A stretch of 64,000 nt of DNA from positions 124,001 through 188,000 of the forward strand of contig JADKHC010000002.1 in the NCBI GenBank assembly GCA_016721945.1, given 5' to 3'. This stretch comes from Verrucomicrobiota bacterium. GTDB taxonomy: Bacteria; Verrucomicrobiota; Verrucomicrobiia; Opitutales; Opitutaceae. The notes under the pieces were generated by a model. That model saw nothing but the letters and a program-made list of their open reading frames with translations. It was not told where the DNA came from and did not search any database. Below are positions 7,750-16,312 of this stretch, one piece after another. Position 1 is the first letter of the stretch; the number at the start of each line of letters is the position of its first letter. A program made the position numbers and the translations under genes.

Positions 7750-9240
7750 TTATGATTTATGCGCGGCCTGGAAGTCAGGATAGGCTTCGTTGCCGTGCTC
7801 GCCGATATCGAGACCCTCGATTTCTTCCTCAGGCGACACGCGGATGCCACCGAAGACCAGCTTGATCACGTACCAGAAGATCATCGATAGCACGAAGACC
7901 ACGGCACCGACGGATACGATACCCTTGAGCTGAACCATCGTCTGCTGCATGACACCCCAGTTTGCCGCCGGGATGACTGCGCCATCGGCTCCAACCGGAG
8001 GCAAAGCCGCAATCGTGCTGGCGATGTCGTAGTTGTAGAAAAGACCGAGCGCGAGTGTACCGAAAACGCCGTTGCAAAGATGCACCGCGAGCGCGCCCAC
8101 CGGATCATCAAGCTTGAGCTTGTCGAAGAAGATGACGGCGAAGACCACCAGCACACCGGCGATCGCACCGATGATGGCCGAGGACGTAACCGTTACAAAG
8201 GCACAAGGCGCGGTGATCGCGACGAGGCCGGCCAGACAGCCGTTGAGGATCATGGAGAGATCGGGCTTCTTCAGGAGCGTCCACGCAGTGATCAACGAAG
8301 TGATCGAAGCCACCGCCGCAGCCGTGTTGGTCGTCACGAGGACGTGCGAGATAGCCTTGCCATCACCCACACCCATCGTCGATCCGGGATTGAAGCCGAA
8401 CCAACCGAGCCAGAGAATCAGCACGCCGAGCGCAGCCGAGGTCATGCTATGGCCTGGAATCGGATGAACTTTGCCATCCTTGCCGAACTTGCCCAGACGA
8501 GGGCCAAGTACGATGACACCTGCCAGAGCGGCCCAGCCACCTACCGAGTGAACCACGGTCGAACCTGCGAAATCGCGGAAATTTGCCACCGCAAGCCAGC
8601 CGCCACCCCAGATCCAATGACCGGTGACAGGATAAATCAAAGCGACGAGCAAGAAGCTGAAGACCAAAAAGGCTCCGAACTTGATGCGCTCTGCCACTGC
8701 GCCCGAGACGATCGTCGCGGCAGTACCAGCAAACACCAACTGGAAGAAAAACTTCGCCCAGAGAGGAACGGCCGTCCAGTTGATCGCGCCGTATACACCG
8801 GAATAAGTCTCAGTGGAGAACGGATTCATCGCAGCGTAAGCCGCACCGAGAGCAGGAGAATTGTCCGCACCACTCACGAACCAAAGTCCGCTGGTACCGA
8901 CAAAACCGTTTCCATCACCAAACATCAGGCCCCAACCAATCGCCCAGTAGGAGAGCGTGGAAGCGGCGAACACGATGAAGTTTTTCGCCAGGATGTTGGT
9001 GGTGTTTTTAGCCCGGCAGAGACCGGACTCCACCAGCGCGAAGCCAGCGTTCATCCAGAACACGAGCATGGCGGTCACGAGCACCCAGACGGTGTCGAGA
9101 CCGATGCGGAGATTGCTCACATCGCCCATTTTGGGGACGGCAGGAGCAGCGTCTTGAGCGAGCATGGTTGTCGCAGTGGTGAGCGCGAGCACGCCCACGA
9201 ATTTGAGCAGCCCTGGCACGGGTTTGAACCTTGGCTTCAT
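7750..9240 (-). CDS. amtB: Ammonium transporter, Amt family (first of tandem pair)
   Basis: The protein is 496 residues with an N-terminal signal-like segment (residues 10-30, to TMLAQ) and eleven membrane helices. The Amt signatures include WMNAGFALVESGLCR and pore His residues in STVVHSVGGWAAL and ALAVHLCNGVFG. The tail EGLDIGEHGNEAYPDF matches the C-terminus of the other Amt. It is clearly divergent from the amtB at 5674-7161 (different loops and N-terminus), so the pair is not a recent copy even though the PII genes look recent. It is first in the operon and is preceded by a good sigma-54-type element at 9321-9336. Confidence 0.95.
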   Translation of the reverse strand: MKPRFKPVPGLLKFVGVLALTTATTMLAQDAAPAVPKMGDVSNLRIGLDTVWVLVTAMLVFWMNAGFALVESGLCRAKNTTNILAKNFIVFAASTLSYWAIGWGLMFGDGNGFVGTSGLWFVSGADNSPALGAAYAAMNPFSTETYSGVYGAINWTAVPLWAKFFFQLVFAGTAATIVSGAVAERIKFGAFLVFSFLLVALIYPVTGHWIWGGGWLAVANFRDFAGSTVVHSVGGWAALAGVIVLGPRLGKFGKDGKVHPIPGHSMTSAALGVLILWLGWFGFNPGSTMGVGDGKAISHVLVTTNTAAAVASITSLITAWTLLKKPDLSMILNGCLAGLVAITAPCAFVTVTSSAIIGAIAGVLVVFAVIFFDKLKLDDPVGALAVHLCNGVFGTLALGLFYNYDIASTIAALPPVGADGAVIPAANWGVMQQTMVQLKGIVSVGAVVFVLSMIFWYVIKLVFGGIRVSPEEEIEGLDIGEHGNEAYPDFQAAHKS

Positions 9241-9320
9241 ACGTATATATTCGATGGTTAGGAGTTGAAGTTTAGCTTGAGGCGCTGGTCAGAGAGACAA
9301 GCAAGCTTGGGTCCGTCGTG

Positions 9321-9336
9321 AGCACAGCCTGTGCCA
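9321..9336 (-). promoter_or_regulatory. Candidate sigma-54 promoter of the amtB-glnK operon
   Basis: The minus strand reads TGGCACAGGCTGTGCT. The -24 box TGGCAC is perfect, the -12 box GTGCT has one mismatch to TTGCW, and GG and GC are 10 nt apart. The predicted start near 9310 leaves a leader of about 70 nt. The element is itself partly palindromic (GCACA/TGTGC), so chance cannot be excluded. Confidence 0.55.
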
Positions 9337-9387
9337 GACGCCGACCTGAAAGAAAAACCGCTAATACGCTCAGCCGTCTCCGTCGGT

Positions 9388-9406
9388 GCATGAGGTGGCC
9401 TCATGC
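9388..9406. promoter_or_regulatory. Inverted repeat, possible activator (NtrC-like) site
   Basis: A perfect 8-bp inverted repeat (GCATGAGG, TGG, CCTCATGC) is centred about 87 bp upstream of the predicted amtB transcript start, within the usual range for a bacterial enhancer-binding protein. It does not match the enterobacterial NtrC consensus closely. It also lies upstream of the divergent antiporter gene. Confidence 0.4.
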
Positions 9407-9490
9407 TGTCCTCGTCAGTTGGTCATAACCACGCAGTCGGTCTCTATTTTGTTTAAACCGTCACAAGATCCCGCTTCTCTGCGAACGCTT

Positions 9491-10828
9491 ATGAACCTCG
9501 CCCTGCCACTTGCCGCCGTCGCTGAGCACACGGCAATATCTCCGCTGCTCATCATTCCCTTCGGGTTGCTATTGTTGCTGATCGCAACGATGCCGCTCTC
9601 GCCCGCCAAGGTGAAACACTTCTGGGAGCATAATTACCACTTCGTCGCCTTGGGCCTCGCGGCCTTCGTCGCAGTGTTTTATTTCCTCAAGATTCCTGGC
9701 GGTGGCACCGAGATCGTCCACACCGCCAAAGAATATTTTTCGTTCATCGTACTCATCGGTTCGCTCTTCGTCGTGGCTGGCGGCATCCACATCAAGACGT
9801 CCGGCGAGGCCACTCCGCTGCAGAATGTGGTTTTCCTCCTGATCGGCGGCGTGCTGGCCAACTTCGTCGGCACCACCGGAGCCTCGATGGTATTGATCCG
9901 GCCGTTTATCCGGATGAACAAAATCCGCATCAGCGCGTTTCACATCGTGTTCTTTATTTTCGTTGTCTCCAACGTCGGCGGTGCCCTCACCCCGATCGGC
10001 GACCCACCCCTTTTCCTCGGCTACCTGCGCGGCGTGCCTTTCTTCTGGCTGCCGGAAAAAGTCATTCCTCAGTGGCTCGTCACGATGGGCCTGATCGTTG
10101 CCGCGTTCTTCGTCTTCGATCTGCGTTCGTTCAAACGCATGCCTAAGAAACTCCAGCAGGAAGTCGCCAAAGACGACACCTGGCGCTTCGAAGGCGGCAT
10201 CAACGTCCTCTTCCTCCTCGTGATCATCGGCGCAGTTTTTGTGGAGAAAGTCCCGTTCCTCCGCGAAGCGATTATGATCGGCGCGGCCGTGGCCTCCTAC
10301 TTCCTCACGCCGAAAAATGTTCACGCTGAAAACAGCTTCAACTTCGGCCCCATCAAGGAAGTCGCATTCCTCTTCGCCGGCATCTTCATGACCATGATGC
10401 CTGCCCTCGGCTACATCGATCAGCACGGCAAGGAATTCAACGTCAAGCAGCCCATCCAGTACTACTTCGCCTCAGGCTCGCTTTCCTCCGTCCTCGACAA
10501 CGCCCCGACCTACGCGACCTTCCTTCGCCTCGCCGAAGCCACCGCGCAAGCCGAACATCCGGCCGACTTCGCGGACGCCAAGACCGAACCCGAAGTCGTG
10601 AAAGTACTCCTCGCCAAACCCGAGTACGCACTCCTCGTGATAGCGGTAAGCCTTGGTTCGGTGTTCTTCGGCGCAATGACCTACATCGGCAACGGCCCCA
10701 ACTTCATGGTCAAATCCATCGCGGAAAGCGCGGGCGTGAAGGTGCCAAGCTTCTTCGGCTACATCTTCAAATACAGCCTGCCCATCCTGTTCCCGATTCT
10801 CGCGCTCGGCGCCTGGTTGTTCCTATAA
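9491..10828 (+). CDS. NhaD-like sodium/proton antiporter (ion transporter superfamily)
   Basis: The protein is 445 residues from ATG at 9491, which precedes the first hydrophobic segment; a longer frame from 9386 has a non-membrane leader. It has about eleven membrane helices. The two conserved family motifs are LANFVGTTGASMVLIRP and SNVGGALTPIGDPPL in the first half, with SSVLDNAPTYATFL and TYIGNGPNFMVKSIAE in the second. These are typical of the ArsB/NhaD and citrate-transporter superfamily; the TPIGDPPL and DNAPTY pattern fits NhaD-type Na+/H+ antiporters best. Citrate or arsenite transport is less likely but not excluded. The gene diverges from the amtB operon and ends at a strong terminator. 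Confidence 0.8.
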   Translation: MNLALPLAAVAEHTAISPLLIIPFGLLLLLIATMPLSPAKVKHFWEHNYHFVALGLAAFVAVFYFLKIPGGGTEIVHTAKEYFSFIVLIGSLFVVAGGIHIKTSGEATPLQNVVFLLIGGVLANFVGTTGASMVLIRPFIRMNKIRISAFHIVFFIFVVSNVGGALTPIGDPPLFLGYLRGVPFFWLPEKVIPQWLVTMGLIVAAFFVFDLRSFKRMPKKLQQEVAKDDTWRFEGGINVLFLLVIIGAVFVEKVPFLREAIMIGAAVASYFLTPKNVHAENSFNFGPIKEVAFLFAGIFMTMMPALGYIDQHGKEFNVKQPIQYYFASGSLSSVLDNAPTYATFLRLAEATAQAEHPADFADAKTEPEVVKVLLAKPEYALLVIAVSLGSVFFGAMTYIGNGPNFMVKSIAESAGVKVPSFFGYIFKYSLPILFPILALGAWLFL

Positions 10829-10855
10829 ACCAGTTCGTCAAAGCTCGTTCCTCTC

Positions 10856-10885
10856 AAAACCCGCACCTTCCGGTGCGGGTTTTTT
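10856..10885 (+). terminator. Rho-independent terminator after the antiporter gene
   Basis: A perfect 10-bp stem AACCCGCACC/GGTGCGGGTT with a 4-nt loop is followed by T6. Confidence 0.92.
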
Positions 10886-10929
10886 CATGCCCCTGAACAA
10901 GAGGCAGCTGACTTATACCAATAACCCGA

Positions 10930-11051
10930 TGCTTTTATACTGAAGTCGATCGTTGCTGGTCTGAATTTTCGGAATTTTACAGAAGAAAACGAAGGTAACG
11001 AAGAGGTTCAGGAAACACCAACAGGCCTTCGTTCCCTTGGTTACCTTCTGT
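10930..11051. repeat. Dispersed repeat family B, copy 1
   Basis: It starts GCTTTTATACTGAAG, continues with a TCTGAATTTT leader, then the imperfect inverted pair ACAGAAGAAAACGAAGGTAA and its counterpart ending TTACCTTCTGT. Other copies are at 28537-28659 and 33720-33840 (same orientation). The hairpin only is seen at 18498-18570, and a remnant at 13103-13131. Confidence 0.85.
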
Positions 11052-11095
11052 GCAACGGGCAACAGCTCAGGGCTGTTGAAATAACCCGCCGCATT

Positions 11096-11300
11096 AGGGG
11101 GAAGGGGCGGCGGGGGGGCGGGGTTCCTTTGGGAGGGGGGGGGGGGGCCCTTTGGAAAAAAAGGGGGGCGCGGCCACAGGTTTGGGGAAAAAAAAAAAAG
11201 GCCCCCCGAAAAAAGGTGGGCGGGGGGGGGGGGGGCCCGGGGGGGGGGGGGGGGGGGGGGGCCCGGGGGGCCGGTTAAAAAAGGGGGGGTTAAAGGGGGG
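11096..11300. other. Homopolymer-rich poly-G block, probable assembly error
   Basis: About 200 bp consist almost entirely of G runs (several of 10-20 or more) with short A and C runs. This is unlike anything else in the window, and there is no coding signal on either strand. The composition resembles low-quality or dark-cycle poly-G read ends joined into a contig at a repeat. The true sequence between 11060 and 11310 should be considered unknown. Confidence 0.75.
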
Positions 11301-11342
11301 CAGGGAATAGACCTCAGGATAAAAAGCTGGAAGCACGCGCGA

Positions 11343-11558
11343 GTGTCTGCACTTTTTCGCGCAGTGAATATCAACAGCACGCAGTCCTATTCTCCCAGCT
11401 ACACGGCGAACTACGCCGAGGCTCAGTCCGCCGACAGCAAAGCCAAGACCAAGGTGAGCGTGAAAGCCGACCTCGGGCAGACGGATAAATTGCAGATTCA
11501 GATCGTGCGCACACCGTCAGAAAAAAGTCTCGGCACGCACCTCAACGCCAAGGCCTGA
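11343..11558 (+). CDS. Small hypothetical protein, possibly 5'-truncated by the poly-G block
   Basis: The frame encodes 71 residues from GTG at 11343, or 64 from GTG at 11364; there is no ATG. The product is hydrophilic, rich in Ser, Ala and Lys (for example AEAQSADSKAKTKVSVKADL), with no domain recognised. The gene lies immediately after a suspect assembly region, so its real N-terminus could be missing. Spurious translation is possible. Confidence 0.35.
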   Translation: MSALFRAVNINSTQSYSPSYTANYAEAQSADSKAKTKVSVKADLGQTDKLQIQIVRTPSEKSLGTHLNAKA

Positions 11559-11656
11559 AAACGTCGCGCGACCAGCAGACGAAAACTGGTACGCAAAATA
11601 AAGACGCTCGTAGAAACCTTGCCGTCAGCCGGCGAACATGGCGCTGTTAAGCCTCA

Positions 11657-12229
11657 GTGCTACTCGCTTTGTACAAACCCTACGGCGTGCTCTCGCAGTT
11701 CACACCCGAACCCGGCTCGCGCTGGCTGACCCTCGCCACGCTTGGCCTGCCGCCACGCGTTTACCCGATCGGGCGGCTTGATGCCGACAGCGAAGGGCTG
11801 CTCCTGCTCACCGACGAAGCCGCACTTAACCAACGCCTGTTGCATCCGCGCCACGGCCATCGCCGCGAATATTGGGTGCAAGTCGAACGCATCCCCACCG
11901 CCAACGCACTCACCCAGCTCACCGAAGGACTGCGCCTCGGCGACCACGAAACGCTCCCTTGCCGCGCGTGGCAGATCGATCCTGCACCCGCCGTTCCGCC
12001 CCGCGACCCGCCCATCCGAGTGCGCAAAACTGTACCCGATTGCTGGCTTGCACTGGAACTGACCGAAGGAAAAAACCGCCAGGTCCGCCGCATGACCGCA
12101 GCCATCGGCCATCCCACGCTGCGGCTCCTAAGAGCAAGCATCGGCGCACTCACCCTCACCGATCTCGCCATGAAACCGGGTCAGTGGCGCGAACTCACCG
12201 CCCCCGAACGCGAACGTGTTTTTGCCTAA
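11657..12229 (+). CDS. RsuA/RluE-family rRNA pseudouridine synthase
   Basis: The 190-residue protein isomerises a uridine in rRNA to pseudouridine. The catalytic Asp is in GRLDADSEGLLLLT. The KPYGVLSQFT start and the late EGKNRQVRRMTAAIGHPTLR motif are typical. It lacks an N-terminal S4 domain, as does E. coli RluE (23S rRNA position 2457), which it resembles in length. GTG at 11657 is the start because the catalytic fold begins at residue 3; the ATG at 11638 is out of frame. It is apparently a single gene. Confidence 0.88.
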   Translation: MLLALYKPYGVLSQFTPEPGSRWLTLATLGLPPRVYPIGRLDADSEGLLLLTDEAALNQRLLHPRHGHRREYWVQVERIPTANALTQLTEGLRLGDHETLPCRAWQIDPAPAVPPRDPPIRVRKTVPDCWLALELTEGKNRQVRRMTAAIGHPTLRLLRASIGALTLTDLAMKPGQWRELTAPERERVFA

Positions 12230-12441
12230 CCAAATCTGGCTCTTTGAGTTGGTTTTGAAAACAAAGCCGCAGGACGCCACCAGAGTCGTATCAACTATCT
12301 TGTTACCTCATAAGCGTGGGAGTGTTGAAAAGTTAGGGTTCCTTCAATAAAGCGGAATTCCCTGCACTGAGCTTGTGATCGGCTCAGCGGCTGTTTGGCT
12401 ACACCTGTTTTTCCGGGAGCCCGGGGAGACTCCTTCCAGCT

Positions 12442-13080
12442 ATGAAAAAAACATTCCTCGCACTGCTTTGCCTTGTCCTCGCGTCGTCCGCACTCCGTGC
12501 GGATGCTTCAACCGACACCCATGTGTACGCCGGCACATCGATCGCCTATGCCAGACTCGGATCTGACTGGAAGAATGCCTGCGGCGGCTCACTAGCGATT
12601 GGCATTGGTTTTGCCGAACGCCATGCCATCGAGCTCGACGTAACCCACTTCAAAACCGAAGCCAAAGAAATCTTCTGGTATGGCAATAAAACCGAACTCA
12701 ATGTTACACCCATACTCGCCACGTACAAATACGTGCTTCCGCTCGGCAAGCAGTTCTCTCTTTTCTTCGGGATCTCCGCTGGCGTGACTGATTTCAAAAG
12801 CACCGAAACATGGTCCTACGGTTATGATATTATCTTCAGCAACCCTTCAAGCGGGCTTTCGGCTAATCCTGCTTCTACAACTCCTGCGCCCATTCCCCCT
12901 GAAAAGATAACGAACACCGACCATCCGTTCACCGCAGGCGTGCAATTCGGTGTCGCGTACGCGTTCAAGGAAAACATGGCCGCGACTCTTGGCATCAAAA
13001 CCCTGCGGATGGAAAAAACCGAAGTAACCTCCAGCGGCGTTTACCAAACCGTGCAGCTCGGTCTCCGTTATACTTTCTGA
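12442..13080 (+). CDS. Small outer-membrane beta-barrel protein
   Basis: The 212-residue protein has a signal peptide (MKKTFLALLCLVLASSALRA) followed by alternating amphipathic strands. Examples are HVYAGTSIAYARLG, HAIELDVTHFKTEA and VQLGLRYTF. The terminal Phe is the classic recognition signal for the BAM complex. The topology suggests an eight-strand barrel of the OmpA/OmpW or opacity type. A Pro/Thr-rich loop near residues 135-155 may be surface exposed. Specific function unknown. Confidence 0.72.
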   Translation: MKKTFLALLCLVLASSALRADASTDTHVYAGTSIAYARLGSDWKNACGGSLAIGIGFAERHAIELDVTHFKTEAKEIFWYGNKTELNVTPILATYKYVLPLGKQFSLFFGISAGVTDFKSTETWSYGYDIIFSNPSSGLSANPASTTPAPIPPEKITNTDHPFTAGVQFGVAYAFKENMAATLGIKTLRMEKTEVTSSGVYQTVQLGLRYTF

Positions 13081-13102
13081 AAAGACCTGCGTGCCACCTG
13101 TA

Positions 13103-13163
13103 CCTTTTCGTTACCTTCGTTTTCTACTGTAAACCTTCCTAGGCCCGCCGGTGTCCGGCGGGC
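13103..13163. repeat. Family B remnant and GC hairpin
   Basis: TTCGTTACCTTCGTTTTCT at about 13108-13126 is a half copy of repeat family B. It is followed by a perfect hairpin GCCCGCCGG/CCGGCGGGC at 13143-13163. No U-tract follows, so it is at best a weak bidirectional terminator between the convergent genes. Confidence 0.6.
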
Positions 13164-13194
13164 TTGGCTAATGTTGAGAGATCTTCTTTATGTG

Positions 13195-15627
13195 TTAGCG
13201 AAGGCGAATAGTTCGAGCCAGGGCCGCGAGGCACATCGCTACGAGGTACAAACCGCCCGCAGCACCGCCGCCGCCACCACCACCGGACGACCCCGTTGCG
13301 CCACTAGATGAACTGCTTGAAGGCCCAGGCACCTCGGCCTTGAGCACCGAGAGGCCGACCTGTCTCAGGCTGCCGGACGCGGCGCTGGCGCCTGAGATAA
13401 CCAACCGGCCGTCATCGAGAAAAGTGAAGCCGTTGCCGAAACGATCCGTAACATCGGGCAAAGAGAACGTCGTATCGAGCGTGCCGTCGGCGTTGAGGCG
13501 AGCGACGCCAGAGATCGCCGTGCCGTTATAGGCGGTAAAATAACCACCCACTAGAATCCGTCCGTCCGCTTGGGCTGCAATCGCTACAAGACCTGGGTAG
13601 GACTTAGGAAAGACAAAACTGCTGCCGCCCGGATTAAAAGTGCCATCGAGCGTGCCATTGGCGAGCAAACGCAAAATACCACCGGTGTCGCCACTGGCAT
13701 CTCCAGCGATGAGGATCTTCCCGTCCGACTGTACGGCGATGGCCTGCACATTTCTAAGAGCAATCGCCCCAGCGTCAAATGTGGGATCGAGCGTAAGATC
13801 GGCGTTCAGCCGCGCGACACCTTTTCGGGCAACACCGTTGTATTGGGTAATATAACCACCGGCCAAAATCTTTCCGTCGGATTGCTGGACCAATGCTATC
13901 AGGTTGCCATCAAATCCGGTACCGACGACGGATGCTGCATCCAGCGTCCCGTCGGAGCGCAGCGACACGATGTTGTTTGCTACCACGCCATTAAACGAGG
14001 TGAAACGGCCGCCCACGATCAAGCGACCGTTAGATTGCACTTGAACCGCTGCAGCAGTGCCCGTGCCGAACGCAGCCCCAGGGGTAAAGAGCGTATCAGG
14101 TGTGCCATCGGCGTTAAAACGCGCGATGCCGTTCGCGGTCATACCGTTCAGCCTGTCAAAATCGCCGACCGCCACGATGCGTCCGTCGGATTGCAGCGCC
14201 AGCGCATCCACGCGGCTCACACCAGAAGACGTGCCGGTCGCAAAGGTGGTGTCGACCGAGCCGTTGGCGTTAACCCGAGCAAAACAAGTCCGGGCGGTCT
14301 TATTCGCTAACGTAAAATCCCCGCCAACGATCATCTTGCCACCGCTAATCGGAAGGACCTTGGCCATACCGTCACTGGTTATAGTGCCGGTCGTCCCCAT
14401 ATCCTGCACGCCGGTCGAGGAGAGGCGAACATGGTTGGCAGCCGGCGAACTATTATAAGTGGTGAAGTAGCCAGCCGCAAAAATTTTGCCCGTGCTCGAA
14501 ACGGCGACGGAGGAAACTGAGCTGTTACAGCCTGCACCGGGATTGAACGTCGTATCGAGTGCGCCGGTAGAATCGACGCGGGCGATATTGCCGCGCGCAG
14601 TACCGTTGAAAGCAGTGAAATCACCGCCGAGTAAAATCCGGCCGTCGCTTTGCACCGCCAGACTAAAGACACGCCCAGTGGAGGTGCCAGAAACAAGTCC
14701 TGTCCCTATCGCCAAAGTCGTATCGATCGTACCATCGGTGTTGAGTCGGCAAACACCTTTACGCGCAGTACCGTTGAAGCTGGAAAACGCACCGCCGACC
14801 ACAATTTTCCCGTCGCTTTGCATCGCCACAGAATAGGCATACGTATCGAAACCGGTGCCGGGGTTGAACGCGGTATCCAAGGAGCCGTCGGAGTTTAAAC
14901 GTGCTATATAGTTGCGTGACGAACCATTAAAAGTAGTGAAGAGACCGGCGACCACGATCTTCCCATCGCTTTGCACCGCCATCGATTGCGGGTTGGCGGA
15001 AAACCCCGTGCCAACGTTAAACGTGGTATCAAGGGTGCCATCCGCGTTCAGGCGCAGGATTCTCGTATTGTTACCCGCCGAGGTGAAATAACCACCCACG
15101 ATAATCTTGCCGTCGCTTTGTACCGCCACTGAGTACAGGACGGAACCGGCGTCGAAGATAGTGCCGGGATCGAAGGTGGTGTCCAATGACCCGTCAGCAT
15201 TGAGCCGTGCGACGCAGGTACGGTCCGTGCCATTAAAACTTGAGAAGAAGCCACAGACCACGAGCTTCCCGTTGCTATGCACCGCGATCCCACTGGTGAG
15301 AAAATCAAAACCTAAACCAGAGTTGAAAGAGGAATCGAGCGTCAGATCCGCTTTGATTTTAGCGAGGTAGTGACGACGCTGCCCACCGATCGATTCGAAG
15401 TCGCCAGCAACAATATATCCGCCATCGGAGGTGAGCGCTAGAACGTCGATCCCGGCGGAATCTTCAAAAGCTGCAACAAAACTCGTATCCATGCGGTAGG
15501 TGTTCGCATAGGTAATATTCGCAGCTCGCCCAACCGAACTGATAAGATCGGGCCCCAGGATGGAGACAACGATGATTGAGATGACGCTCCAAAAACGAGC
15601 GATACCGCCAAATGACGCTATTTTCAT
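13195..15627 (-). CDS. Delta-60 repeat surface protein with GlyGly-CTERM-like tail
   Basis: The 810-residue secreted protein has an N-terminal hydrophobic export segment (residues 10-35). It then carries about a dozen tandem repeats of roughly 55-60 residues with the core VQSDGKIVVGGxF, FNGTARxGxARLNADGSLD and TFDPGTGF. This is the delta-60 repeat family, thought to form a beta-propeller-like fold. After the repeats come a short Ser run, seven Gly, a hydrophobic segment (LYLVAMCLAALA) and Arg residues (RTIRLR). The same tail layout ends the glycoside hydrolase at 2289-4208. That implies shared sorting to the outer membrane or surface. The ligand is unknown. Confidence 0.88.
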   Translation of the reverse strand: MKIASFGGIARFWSVISIIVVSILGPDLISSVGRAANITYANTYRMDTSFVAAFEDSAGIDVLALTSDGGYIVAGDFESIGGQRRHYLAKIKADLTLDSSFNSGLGFDFLTSGIAVHSNGKLVVCGFFSSFNGTDRTCVARLNADGSLDTTFDPGTIFDAGSVLYSVAVQSDGKIIVGGYFTSAGNNTRILRLNADGTLDTTFNVGTGFSANPQSMAVQSDGKIVVAGLFTTFNGSSRNYIARLNSDGSLDTAFNPGTGFDTYAYSVAMQSDGKIVVGGAFSSFNGTARKGVCRLNTDGTIDTTLAIGTGLVSGTSTGRVFSLAVQSDGRILLGGDFTAFNGTARGNIARVDSTGALDTTFNPGAGCNSSVSSVAVSSTGKIFAAGYFTTYNSSPAANHVRLSSTGVQDMGTTGTITSDGMAKVLPISGGKMIVGGDFTLANKTARTCFARVNANGSVDTTFATGTSSGVSRVDALALQSDGRIVAVGDFDRLNGMTANGIARFNADGTPDTLFTPGAAFGTGTAAAVQVQSNGRLIVGGRFTSFNGVVANNIVSLRSDGTLDAASVVGTGFDGNLIALVQQSDGKILAGGYITQYNGVARKGVARLNADLTLDPTFDAGAIALRNVQAIAVQSDGKILIAGDASGDTGGILRLLANGTLDGTFNPGGSSFVFPKSYPGLVAIAAQADGRILVGGYFTAYNGTAISGVARLNADGTLDTTFSLPDVTDRFGNGFTFLDDGRLVISGASAASGSLRQVGLSVLKAEVPGPSSSSSSGATGSSGGGGGGGAAGGLYLVAMCLAALARTIRLR

Positions 15628-15955
15628 GGGAACTGAGATATTTATTAACCAACTTAAACCGGCAAATAGGGAAGTTTTTGGGTGCAGCCCAGAATCAAGC
15701 AGGGTTTCCCCTCGAGAAGCCTTCGTGACGCTGGACCGGTGCTGGCGATTAGCACCCGTTAAACTAAGTATGTAGTTCTAGAGAGCCCCGACACCTCCCG
15801 GGCGGACCGATCTTATTGCAAACAGTTCCTAACTATTTCGCAAACCGACAACTTTTACAAAAGGGCACGTATATGCCCGCGACAAGGAGAACTACCTGGA
15901 AGATACAGTCAGCGGAAACAGCAGATGAACGCCGAAGAACAAGGATTAAAAAACA

Positions 15956-16100
15956 ATCGCGAAAGCGCTGAGGAGCGGAAGCCGCAGAAGAAAACGATTT
16001 CGTGTTTCCGCTCTTCTGCGTTTCCGCGATCAACGGTATCATCTTGTGAGTCGGAGAGGCTCACGCAGAGACGCGAAGATGCAGAGTCGGAACGATGCAG
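15956..16100. repeat. Repeat families C and D, copy 1
   Basis: Family C is a palindrome whose arms read ATCGCGAAAGCGCTGAGGAG and CTCTTCTGCGTTTCCGCGAT (15956-16030). Family D follows: GTGAGTCGGAGAGGCTCACG, then CAGAGACGCGAAGATGCAGAG (16045-16095). The same C-D-A order recurs at 18271-18492, so these behave as one composite unit. Confidence 0.8.
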
Positions 16101-16103
16101 CTA

Positions 16104-16253
16104 AGCCGTAACGATGCAGTAGAGGGTGGAGCCCGTTGTCTCTAACGGGCTGGTTTGGTAGCGACTTCGATCAAGCCCGATGGGGACATCGGGCTCCACC
16201 TTCTGCACAGCGCTCCTCGCTGGATATTGTGCTTCAACTGCATCGTTCCGGCT
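16104..16253. repeat. MITE-like element A, copy 1 (150 bp, both ends)
   Basis: Terminal inverted repeats of 17 bp (AGCCGTAACGATGCAGT and ACTGCATCGTTCCGGCT) enclose two stem-loops. One stem is AGCCCGTT/AACGGGCT, the other AGCCCGAT/ATCGGGCT, and GGTGGAG/CTCCACC borders the pair. The second intact copy is at 32607-32754. Confidence 0.85.
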
Positions 16254-16312
16254 AAGGCAGTGTCGTGGTTCCGTGACAGCCTCGGTCAATCGATCAAGCG
16301 ATCATCAACCGC

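Larger units (their letters stand above)
15628..16312. other. Repeat-filled intergenic region
   Basis: No gene is evident in these 685 bp. 15628-15955 holds nothing recognised apart from the upstream region of the delta-60 gene. From 15956 a composite of repeats C, D and A runs to 16253, ending about 60 bp from the hisA stop. Confidence 0.7.

Noticed and set aside
8080..9261. 393-codon plus-strand frame opposite amtB
   Set aside because: Highly charged His/Arg/Glu text is typical of the antisense of a GC-rich membrane-protein gene; the Amt protein on the other strand has all family motifs.
9301..9314. Second GG-N10-GC element upstream of the first amtB
   Set aside because: The minus strand reads CGGACCCAAGCTTGCT; the -24 box is poor, and the neighbouring TGGCACAGGCTGTGCT is a much better match.
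10913..11380. Long minus-strand open frame rich in Pro and Phe
   Set aside because: It is the translation of the poly-G block, with no start context or domain; the underlying sequence is probably an assembly error.
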